Below, piece after piece: positions 1 to 5,879 of a DNA stretch of 8,297 bases (position 1 is its first letter; each line of letters begins with the position of its first letter). Source of the DNA: Nitrospirota bacterium (GTDB lineage: Bacteria; Nitrospirota; Nitrospiria; Nitrospirales; UBA8639); NCBI GenBank assembly GCA_029881175.1, contig JAOUNC010000105.1, forward strand, positions 1 to 8,297, written 5' to 3'. Below the pieces are notes generated by a model. It worked only from the letters and a program-made list of their open reading frames with translations, did no database searches and was not told the DNA's origin. A program made the translations under genes and the position numbers.

Positions 1-351
1 TTTATTGTGATGCTGACCATCATCACACCCACGATCCTCACCTTCCTGACCCACGCGTACGCCCAAGACCCGGCTCTCTATAAACAGACGGTCACATTGC
101 GACATGACCCCAGCGTCAAGCCATTACGAGTTTGTGATGAAGCCATGCAACGCGCCGATTTACAATTGAAAGCGCATCTCGAAGAGAAATTCGGGATCAC
201 TTTTCCGAAACAGTTTCACTTTGTGGTCAGCACCATCTCCTATCAGCCGGGATCCTGCACGGTCACCGTGTGGACCACAATCAAAGCCGTTCCACCACCC
301 ACTCGTTCACAGACTCACGCTGGTCAGCCTGTGTACTTTCCCACACGATAA
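1..351 (+). CDS. Small exported protein of unknown function, 5' end probably outside the window
   Basis: The frame is open from the first base to a TAA at 349-351. In-frame starts are GTG at 7 and ATG at 10, but no ribosome binding site can be seen and the hydrophobic N-terminal stretch lacks the basic residues expected at the start of a signal peptide. The true start may therefore lie upstream. Counting from the GTG, residues 3-19 are hydrophobic and end in AYA before QDP, a good signal peptidase I site, which points to export across the inner membrane. The mature part is about 95 residues with two cysteines (C43 and C84) that could form a disulfide, and a Pro/Thr-rich C-terminus. I recognise no family. 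It is followed by about 150 non-coding bases and is probably not co-transcribed with the helicase. The presence of a gene is fairly likely; its function is unknown. Confidence 0.55.
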   Translation, partial: FIVMLTIITPTILTFLTHAYAQDPALYKQTVTLRHDPSVKPLRVCDEAMQRADLQLKAHLEEKFGITFPKQFHFVVSTISYQPGSCTVTVWTTIKAVPPPTRSQTHAGQPVYFPTR

Positions 352-361
352 CCTCATCTCG

Positions 362-383
362 TGATGGCAGTCCCCAGCCATCA
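362..383 (+). terminator. Hairpin after the exported-protein gene
   Basis: TGATGGC (362-368) pairs perfectly with GCCATCA (377-383) around an 8-nt loop, 10 nt after the stop codon. No T-run follows, so it is a weak candidate for an intrinsic terminator and may only protect the 3' end of the message. Confidence 0.25.
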
Positions 384-462
384 TCCCAACTCAACCAAGC
401 CTCTCCGACTCTGCCTCCGCCTCTTTCTCGAGAATAGGCACCCGCAACGGGCGCAGTGCTTT

Positions 463-494
463 CCTCCTTAGTGATCATTCACGTCTTGCGGAGG
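463..494 (+). promoter_or_regulatory. Hairpin that can mask the helicase ribosome binding site
   Basis: The Shine-Dalgarno GGAGG (490-494) sits 5 nt before the ATG at 500. CCTCC at 463-467 is its exact complement. Between them GTGA (471-474) pairs with TCAC (479-482) around TCAT, bringing the two arms together. Just upstream is another hairpin (GCAC 438-441 with GTGC 456-459, inner CCG/CGG). The fold would hide the ribosome binding site and suggests translational control of the helicase. This is read by eye, with no folding energy calculated. Confidence 0.35.
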
Positions 495-499
495 GTCGT

Positions 500-2926
500 A
501 TGGCAACTGAAACATGTCCAACTCATTCCGTCTCCACCTTTATTCGAACCCTCGAAGCCGCCGTGCACGAAGAAGAACGCGCTGCGCCCCATCGAGGGCA
601 ACCGGATTCGTTACTCCAACTCGAGCACGGGGAGCTCCGAGGATCCGTCAACGGACGCACCCATTATCAATTCCTGGCCCCAGATCTTGTTAGCACCGAC
701 CTCTTACATCAACGAGGCACACTGATCCTCAACCAACGTGTCTTCTCGGCCACCATCCTTCAAATTTTCCCCCCACATGTGGTTGTGGCCATTGATGGGG
801 ACGATCAAGGCCCTATTCCGCAAGCCACATTCGGCACGTCGTCGGTCGTTCTTTTGGCGCAACTCCGCCAACGCTTAAACGCCATGCTTGCCCATCCTGA
901 TCAGTTCCAAGGGCCACTCGCCCTCACGGCGTTCCAACCAGCCCAACAGTCCAGGCACTTATCACGCCCGTACCACGGCCACGTTCCAGAACAGTTAAAT
1001 CCTGGTCAACAAGAGGCGTTTACCCGAAGCCAAACTGATGCCACGCTTTTTATCTGGGGCCCTCCTGGAACCGGGAAAACCACCGTGATTTCCGCCATCA
1101 TCGAAGAACGGCTCAAGCAAGGCAAGCGCGTCCTCTTATGTTCCAACACCAATGCGGCCGTTGACCAAGCCCTCGGAACGGCCCTCGGCCACTTGCCGGA
1201 TGCCGCTCGACACGCCATCCTCCGCATTGGCAAACCGTGGGAGCATGCTGATCCCGGCATTGCGTCTCTCACGTTAGATGCCAAAATCCGTGAGGCGGCA
1301 GAACCCTTGAACCTCCGCTTGGATGAACTTCGGAGCACGATTCAATCATGGGAAGCGATTCTTACGAAACGCCGAGCGAATGATCCGGCGATTCAGCGTT
1401 GGCAAGTCCACCACCCAACCGTCGACACGGCTCGCCAAGCCCATCTAGAGGCCCAAACAGACCTTCAAGGCCTTCACGCTCACCTCCTGGAAACCGAAAA
1501 GACCATTCGCGCATATCGTCAATCCCTTCAACGAAGTCGCGTGACCCCCCTCTTTGCTACACAACAGTCCCAGGTCACGTCTCCTGCCACCTGGCACGAT
1601 TGTCAAACCACGATGACCTCCTTAAGCCGGGCCCTGCTCGCTCAACGGACACAACATGAAGAGACTCAACGTCGTGTTGAGCACACCCGGCAGACACTTG
1701 AAACCGTTCTCGCCGAACATCACGCCTTGGCCCTGTCATGTGGCCTGACCCCGCCCCTGGTCAACCTGGACCTCCTCACTTTGCCACTCGACGTCTGCGA
1801 GGGCCAACTGTTTGCTTTCTATGAAGAGACCGAACGGATCCATCAGCAATTAGCGGCACTCGAGCATCGCGTCCTGAACCAGGCTCAATGCCTGGCCACC
1901 ACGATGACACGAGCGTCTTCAAGCCGGCTCTTTGAAGATCAACGATTTGATTCGGTGATTGTCGATGAAGCCAGCATGCCGACACCGCCTGCGCTCTACG
2001 CGACCCTGGCACTTGCCACAGAGCAAATTATTTTAGTGGGCGATCCCCTTCAGCTCCCACCCATCGCCTACAGCAAAACGTCTCAAGTCCAAACCTGGAT
2101 GGCCCGGTCGGTCTATGACGTGGCACGCATTCATCATGGAAAAGATCCTCGATGCGTCGCACTCGATACCCAATACCGCATGCACCCGGATATCGCTCAA
2201 CTGGCGCAACCCCTCTATTACCGACGACAGGTGGCCTATCACACAGACCCCTCGGTGCAAGCCAAGCGATTGCCGATCACCAATCTGGCTCCCTTTCCCA
2301 GAAGCGCCGTATCGTGGATTGATTCCAGCGCCAGTCATCCTGTCATCCAACGCAACGAACAGGGATCCCCCTATAACTGGACCCATGCCTTGCTCATTCT
2401 GAAATTATTGCATCAATTATTAGAACAACCCCATCCTCAGGGACGACCCACGATCTCGGTCTTAACCCCCTATCGTGCGCAAGTCTTTCTCCTGCAACGT
2501 CTCCTGGCTCGCACAACATTTGCCGAAAGCGTGACGATTGGCACCATTCATCAAATTCAAGGACAGCAAGCCGACATCGTCATCCTCGATACCACCGTCG
2601 TCCATAACCTGACACGCAGTCTTCTCTGCCAACCCCATGCCTCATCTGCAGGCACCAATTTGTTAAACGTGGCCATTACCCGAGCCAAAAGTAAGCTCAT
2701 CGTGATCGGCCATGGGCCTGCGGTCTCTGACCTGCCAACCGGCACCTTCCTCAGAGAATGCTATGAACAAATTCAGGCTATCGGAATTCATCAATCAAGC
2801 GGAGCCTTGCTCCCTCACCTTCCGGCCCAACAGCTCAGCAGAAGTCTGCCGCAAGAGGACACGCAGCTCACCACCCTTCTCACCCAATTATTCACCGATC
2901 ACACGCCGATGCTTCGGGCTGTGTAG
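500..2926 (+). CDS. SF1 helicase, Upf1/Dna2-like (AAA_11/AAA_12)
   Basis: An 808-aa ATP-driven nucleic acid helicase of superfamily 1, closest in layout to the SF1B Upf1/IGHMBP2/Dna2 group. The full motif set is present: Walker A GPPGTGKTT (187-195, K193), motif Ia around LLCSNTNAAVDQ, Walker B with DE at 489-490 followed by AS, motif III GDPLQLPP (514-521), QYRMHP (558-563), motif V TIHQIQGQQAD (682-692) and motif VI NVAITRAK (723-730, arginine finger R728). Residues 40-130 look like a small beta-barrel before the first RecA domain. About residues 265-410 are helical, charged and coiled-coil-like, as in the stalk inserted in this family. The ATG at 500 follows GGAGG at 490-494. No nuclease domain is visible, so it is not a complete Dna2 or Cas4-like fusion. 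The 89-aa gene starts 12 nt downstream, implying one transcript. Helicase activity is secure; whether it acts on DNA or RNA is not. Confidence 0.93.
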   Translation: MATETCPTHSVSTFIRTLEAAVHEEERAAPHRGQPDSLLQLEHGELRGSVNGRTHYQFLAPDLVSTDLLHQRGTLILNQRVFSATILQIFPPHVVVAIDGDDQGPIPQATFGTSSVVLLAQLRQRLNAMLAHPDQFQGPLALTAFQPAQQSRHLSRPYHGHVPEQLNPGQQEAFTRSQTDATLFIWGPPGTGKTTVISAIIEERLKQGKRVLLCSNTNAAVDQALGTALGHLPDAARHAILRIGKPWEHADPGIASLTLDAKIREAAEPLNLRLDELRSTIQSWEAILTKRRANDPAIQRWQVHHPTVDTARQAHLEAQTDLQGLHAHLLETEKTIRAYRQSLQRSRVTPLFATQQSQVTSPATWHDCQTTMTSLSRALLAQRTQHEETQRRVEHTRQTLETVLAEHHALALSCGLTPPLVNLDLLTLPLDVCEGQLFAFYEETERIHQQLAALEHRVLNQAQCLATTMTRASSSRLFEDQRFDSVIVDEASMPTPPALYATLALATEQIILVGDPLQLPPIAYSKTSQVQTWMARSVYDVARIHHGKDPRCVALDTQYRMHPDIAQLAQPLYYRRQVAYHTDPSVQAKRLPITNLAPFPRSAVSWIDSSASHPVIQRNEQGSPYNWTHALLILKLLHQLLEQPHPQGRPTISVLTPYRAQVFLLQRLLARTTFAESVTIGTIHQIQGQQADIVILDTTVVHNLTRSLLCQPHASSAGTNLLNVAITRAKSKLIVIGHGPAVSDLPTGTFLRECYEQIQAIGIHQSSGALLPHLPAQQLSRSLPQEDTQLTTLLTQLFTDHTPMLRAV

Positions 2927-2938
2927 GAACGTCACGGT

Positions 2939-3208
2939 ATGATGCAACAGGGAACGATTTGCTGCATTCCAACCCTCGAATACCTTCACGATCGCGCTAC
3001 GATCACCTTCACCATTCACCCCCACGAACATCCCCAAGCAACCTGGACGCTCCGCTACGATCACCCTGATGCCAAAGAACGTGTCCTTCAACTGCAACCC
3101 GGGACGTTGATCCACTATTCCCGACACATCCCCAGTCCACGGCAACCGCCCTTTCCTGTGGCCATACTTGAAGTAGCCCCTCATTCCGCACTCCCTCAAT
3201 CAGCCTAA
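2939..3208 (+). CDS. 89-aa protein, possibly OB-fold-like, in operon with the helicase
   Basis: It starts 12 nt after the helicase stop, with AGGAA (2925-2929) overlapping that stop, so translation is probably coupled. Adjacent ATG codons at 2939 and 2942 make the exact start uncertain by one residue. I recognise no family. The protein is mostly predicted beta-strand, and its pattern (GTI near residues 5-7, ATITFTI at 20-26, TWTLRY at 35-40, then LQPGTLIHY at 52-60) can be laid by eye over the 107-aa SSB-like protein encoded at 5427 with few gaps. That points to a small OB-type barrel, perhaps a helicase partner that binds nucleic acid. The fold is an inference from strand spacing, not from a clear motif. 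The C-terminus is proline-rich and ends PQSA. Confidence 0.7.
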   Translation: MMQQGTICCIPTLEYLHDRATITFTIHPHEHPQATWTLRYDHPDAKERVLQLQPGTLIHYSRHIPSPRQPPFPVAILEVAPHSALPQSA

Positions 3209-3219
3209 ATGCCGGCTCG

Positions 3220-3240
3220 CTGCACTCGCAGGGGGTTTTT
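3220..3240 (+). terminator. Likely terminator of the helicase operon
   Basis: CTGC (3220-3223) and GCAG (3228-3231) form a short stem with loop ACTC, followed by GGGG and five T. It begins 12 nt after the stop of the 89-aa gene. The stem is short. The preceding TGCCGGCTC (3210-3218) recurs before the terminator at 4879-4899. Confidence 0.45.
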
Positions 3241-3256
3241 GTCAGTACTTCTCTCC

Positions 3257-3323
3257 GTGAAGATCTTCTCTTCTTCACCGCTTCCTCCCTCTCCTCACGG
3301 CGCTAGGCCTCCCTGGCGCCGTG
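3257..3323 (+). promoter_or_regulatory. Two leader hairpins upstream of the zinc-ribbon protein gene
   Basis: The 181-nt gap between the 89-aa and 482-aa genes contains two strong hairpins. GTGAAGA (3257-3263) pairs with TCTTCAC (3272-3278). CACGGCGCTAGG (3296-3307) pairs with CCTGGCGCCGTG (3312-3323) around the tetraloop CCTC, 12 pairs with one G.T. The second is too GC-rich to be chance and has no T-run, so it is more likely a leader structure or protein-binding site than a terminator. No convincing promoter was found between it and the gene. Confidence 0.4.
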
Positions 3324-3376
3324 CATGCCTGTTGTGAAGCCTGCACTGATAGGAAGAACTTGACGATATTACTTTT

Positions 3377-3382
3377 AGGAGG
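3377..3382 (+). promoter_or_regulatory. Ribosome binding site that fixes the start of the 482-aa gene
   Basis: AGGAGG lies 7 nt before the ATG at 3390. The frame is open back to 3321, but this perfect site sets the start at 3390, and the ATG at 3383 is out of frame and touches the site. Confidence 0.8.
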
Positions 3383-3389
3383 ATGCCTG

Positions 3390-4838
3390 ATGAACACGTA
3401 CGCCCCAACATCGCGATTACAAGACTATGTCACGGAATTGAACCGTTCCCCGTACCCCGTTCCTCACACTATTTACTTGCAAGCAGAAGACGATCCTGAA
3501 TGGGTGTTAACCCAACTGGAAGCCAAGCTGACAGAGGATTTACGGGCGTTTTCTCAAGACGCCTACGAGTCATTCCTTCGACGAGAGACTCGCTACGAAT
3601 CCGATAACGGAGAAGCTCCTCCTGTCGTGCCCACTTTGATCCGGACGCTTCATCGCGGACCATACCAACGACATGGCTATATCACGATGCCCAATGGACA
3701 ACGTGTCCGAAAACTCAATCAGGATCCCTTCCCACATTTCCGGATTGAAACCTTATGTGGCATTCAAGAGGTCATGACCTATACCGAAGCATTGGGAGCA
3801 TGCGCCGGAAAACCCACCAACACCCTCTGCCCCCATTGTCGTGGCTACCATCATCCACACCACAATACGTCCCTGGTGGTTCCCCACTTCCAAGCCACCA
3901 TTTCTTCTCTCCCGGGATGCAAGAAATGCGGACATTCCAGCGCCGCGCTGTATCGATCTGCCCCAGATACCACGTCCTGTCTCCTCTGTGGGTACCAAGA
4001 CGTTGACCCTCTGCCTTCGCTCACCGAACAAGAAGAACAGGAGAATTGGGAAGCGATTGCGCATTTCACTGACGATTATCGATGGGATTGTCCTGATCAC
4101 ATTGAAGCTGAAGACGATCCCAGCTTTGACAGCGAGTTTGATTCTGACACCGATCCTTCCTCTCTAGAATCCCCTGCATCGTTCATGGATATTAGCGAAG
4201 AATATGAAAGCGCGACCGATCGACTTCGGAAGTGGATTCCAGCGGGATGGCATCTCGAAGAACATATTTCCGAGGACGATGTTGAGGCTTGGGCCTCATA
4301 CGTTGGTGAGATCGTGCACCGCCCGGTCTTCGACTTTTTTCGAACCACTCTGCCCCTCCGACAAGCCCTCATTGAATCCACGATTCTTCGAGACCTCCTT
4401 GAGAGTTCACGGGGCACCATAGAACTGGCCACCGCGCATCATCTTGCTCCAGACAGTTTTTATGACCGCCCCCCGAACATTCAAGAACAACGCACGGTTG
4501 CCGAATGGATCACGACACTTTCCATTCACGACCTCGAGTTCCTGGCGACTCCTGAAGACGAACCCTCACATCCTATTGATATTGGATTTTATGAGGACCC
4601 CATTCGACTCCTGAAGCCCTTACTGTGCTGCATTGAACACTACCTGGCGCTCAGCCGGACTCATTACCTGGACGTTCAAGGCGCAGCCACTCGCTTCCAC
4701 GTCTCCATTGATGTGGTCCGGTGCATCCTTCAGCGCCCCTATCCGTATACGAAAGAATTAGCCACGTATCTTTTGCAACACCCGCATTACAAAGAACGCC
4801 CGTATTCCCGGCCTCACACTCACCCCCAAGCGGCCTAA
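3390..4838 (+). CDS. 482-aa orphan protein with zinc ribbon and C-terminal helix-turn-helix
   Basis: I do not recognise this protein. Residues 147-200 carry three CxxC pairs: C147/C150, C177/C180 and C197/C200. The last two read CKKCG and CLLCG, the two knuckles of a classical zinc ribbon. The first pair is followed by a His cluster (H154, H155, H157, H158) that could join a second metal site. Residues 211-275 are strongly acidic and Ser-rich, probably disordered. The C-terminal half is helical, and residues 427-448 (core AATRFHVSIDVVRCIL) match the spacing of a helix-turn-helix, with the turn at HVS. Together these suggest a DNA- or RNA-binding adaptor or regulator, possibly with the SSB made next. 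It has its own leader and a terminator-like hairpin after it. It ends PQAA, reminiscent of the APAA ends of the next two proteins. The coding region is secure; function is not. Confidence 0.85.
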   Translation: MNTYAPTSRLQDYVTELNRSPYPVPHTIYLQAEDDPEWVLTQLEAKLTEDLRAFSQDAYESFLRRETRYESDNGEAPPVVPTLIRTLHRGPYQRHGYITMPNGQRVRKLNQDPFPHFRIETLCGIQEVMTYTEALGACAGKPTNTLCPHCRGYHHPHHNTSLVVPHFQATISSLPGCKKCGHSSAALYRSAPDTTSCLLCGYQDVDPLPSLTEQEEQENWEAIAHFTDDYRWDCPDHIEAEDDPSFDSEFDSDTDPSSLESPASFMDISEEYESATDRLRKWIPAGWHLEEHISEDDVEAWASYVGEIVHRPVFDFFRTTLPLRQALIESTILRDLLESSRGTIELATAHHLAPDSFYDRPPNIQEQRTVAEWITTLSIHDLEFLATPEDEPSHPIDIGFYEDPIRLLKPLLCCIEHYLALSRTHYLDVQGAATRFHVSIDVVRCILQRPYPYTKELATYLLQHPHYKERPYSRPHTHPQAA

Positions 4839-4853
4839 CGTATCTTTTATTTC

Positions 4854-4908
4854 GGGACTGCCGGCTCTCCAGTCCCACTCCCCAATCCCGGGGATTTTTG
4901 AGAGAGCC
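4854..4908 (+). terminator. Terminator with competing helices between the 482-aa gene and ssb
   Basis: Three helices can be drawn. GGGACT (4854-4859) pairs with AGTCCC (4871-4876). TCCCC (4879-4883) pairs with GGGGA (4890-4894) and is followed directly by five T, making a terminator. GGCTCTC (4863-4869) pairs with GAGAGCC (4902-4908), enclosing the terminator. The first and third cannot form together without a pseudoknot. The region ends the upstream transcript and could attenuate read-through into ssb. Confidence 0.5.
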
Positions 4909-4939
4909 TTGCACTGGCGCCATGTGCGTCACTTACTAT
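4909..4939 (+). promoter_or_regulatory. Weak promoter and operator candidate before ssb
   Basis: TTGCAC (4909-4914) and TACTAT (4934-4939) resemble -35 and -10 boxes but with a long 19-nt spacer and poor -35. The palindrome TGGCGCCA (4915-4922), nested in GCAC and GTGC arms (4911-4914, 4924-4927), lies in the spacer where a repressor could bind. Speculative. Confidence 0.25.
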
Positions 4940-4955
4940 TTTCCAGGAGGTTTGT

Positions 4956-5303
4956 ATGAACTGCAATGTGACAACTGTTTCTGGTCGACTCACCAAGAAC
5001 CCTGAAATGTCCTATCTTCCCTCAGGAACACCGATTGCCAAAATGTCGTTGGCGATTGATGACCCTAGAGGAAAAGACAAGGAAAAACGCACAAGCTTTT
5101 TTCCCGTCACCGTTTTTGGAAAAACGGCTGAGTCTTGTGGGCAATACCTCGAGAAAGGCCAAGTCGTCATCGTCAACGGCAAGCTCCAGCAAGAACGCTG
5201 GGAAACTCAAGATGGCAGCAAACGCTCACAGATTGTCATCATTGGCCATCAAGTCAGCTTTGGCCAGAAAGCACGGCCCAAAGAGTTGGCTCCGGCGGCC
5301 TAA
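4956..5303 (+). CDS. ssb: Single-stranded DNA-binding protein, short form without acidic tip
   Basis: A 115-aa OB-fold SSB that would coat ssDNA during replication or transfer. Family features are clear: VSGRLTKNPEMSYLPSGTPIA at the N-terminus (G10, N15-P16-E17, SGTPIA), FPVTVFGKTAE (49-59) matching the usual WHRVVLFGKLAE, then YLEKGQVVIVNGKL (64-77) and W82. The aromatic at the usual Trp54 position is Phe (F48/F49). Cellular SSBs are about 150-180 aa with a linker and a DDDIPF-type tip that recruits repair enzymes. Here the protein stops just after the OB fold and ends KELAPAA, so that recruitment site is missing, as in many plasmid and phage SSBs. AGGAGG (4945-4950) sits 5 nt before the ATG. 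It is probably an accessory SSB rather than the host's essential one. Confidence 0.95.
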   Translation: MNCNVTTVSGRLTKNPEMSYLPSGTPIAKMSLAIDDPRGKDKEKRTSFFPVTVFGKTAESCGQYLEKGQVVIVNGKLQQERWETQDGSKRSQIVIIGHQVSFGQKARPKELAPAA

Positions 5304-5318
5304 TCCGCAACAACCGGG

Positions 5319-5346
5319 CGGAGAGCGGGGTGAGACCTGCTCTCCG
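5319..5346 (+). repeat. Intergenic hairpin, copy 1 (after ssb)
   Basis: CGGAGAGC (5319-5326) pairs exactly with GCTCTCCG (5339-5346), extended by GGG/CCT with one G.T. A near-copy lies after the next gene at 5767-5796. No T-run follows, so it may be an mRNA-stabilising 3' end or be part of a larger terminator with the hairpin at 5371. Confidence 0.6.
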
Positions 5347-5370
5347 TCTCCTGGCACGCACGGCCATTCG

Positions 5371-5396
5371 GCCCGCCAAGCGGGCAGGGTTCTTTC
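5371..5396 (+). terminator. GC hairpin with pyrimidine tail before the SSB-like gene
   Basis: GCCCGC (5371-5376) and GCGGGC (5380-5385) form a perfect stem with loop CAA, followed by AGGGTTCTTTCTCTT. It is a candidate intrinsic terminator with an imperfect T-run. A similar CCCG-CAA-CGGG hairpin with a CTTTCCTCCTT tail precedes the helicase gene (441-469). CTTGT (5398-5402) can also pair with ACAAG (5412-5416) beside the ribosome binding site. Confidence 0.4.
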
Positions 5397-5426
5397 TCTT
5401 GTACTTATTTCACAAGGGAGGATCGT

Positions 5427-5750
5427 ATGCTTGCACCCACACCACCTCAACAATCGATGACCTTCACCGGCACCATCCTGGGCTATCAAGTCGAACGCTT
5501 ACCAAACGGGATTTACCGGGGAACCATGACCTTTCAACCTCATGGTCGGCACAGGCACATCGATGTCTCATTGACCAATCCCGTTGCGCACTATGTACAA
5601 CGTGCCAAGCTCCGTCCCTCACAGGAGATAACCATCCGATTAACACCTCTCACGTCAAACCGTTCCTCACGAGCGGCCCTCGCTCATTTCATTGAGTTGC
5701 GGCGCGCGGCATCACCCACACGGCCACAAGAAATGGCCCCAGCCGCATAA
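5427..5750 (+). CDS. 107-aa SSB-like protein, probable divergent ssb paralogue
   Basis: It starts at ATG 5427, 5 nt after GGGAGG (5416-5421). No database family is obvious, but it aligns by eye with the SSB encoded just upstream: TGTILGY for SGRLTKN, RLPNGIYRGTMTF (24-36) for YLPSGTPIAKMSL, IDVSLTNPVAHYV (45-57) for FPVTVFGKTAESC, and LRPSQEITIRLTPL (62-75) for LEKGQVVIVNGKL. The matching order and spacing of strands suggest an OB fold. Both proteins end almost alike (QEMAPAA here, KELAPAA in SSB), and both genes are followed by the same hairpin, which supports tandem duplication. It lacks the conserved aromatics of ssDNA-contacting SSBs, so it may bind a different ligand or pair with SSB. 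The homology is inferred. Confidence 0.8.
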   Translation: MLAPTPPQQSMTFTGTILGYQVERLPNGIYRGTMTFQPHGRHRHIDVSLTNPVAHYVQRAKLRPSQEITIRLTPLTSNRSSRAALAHFIELRRAASPTRPQEMAPAA

Positions 5751-5766
5751 CCCAAGGCCAGCCTCG

Positions 5767-5796
5767 ACGGAGAGTGGGATCCACCCTGCTCTCCGT
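5767..5796 (+). repeat. Intergenic hairpin, copy 2 (after the SSB-like gene)
   Basis: ACGGAGAG (5767-5774) pairs exactly with CTCTCCGT (5789-5796), with further G.T and G-C pairs inside. Compared with 5319-5346 the stem arms and the following TCTC are conserved while the loop differs, so pairing is what is kept. Confidence 0.6.
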
Positions 5797-5879
5797 CTCT
5801 CCTCTCATGCATGCAGAAACAGTGACACCTTCACGGGTGGGGCGTGATCACAACACGCACAGTGGTCGTATGGCTCTCC

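Noticed and set aside
1006..1338. 110-aa minus-strand frame inside the helicase gene
   Set aside because: Shadow of the helicase coding frame, which carries conserved motifs through exactly this region.
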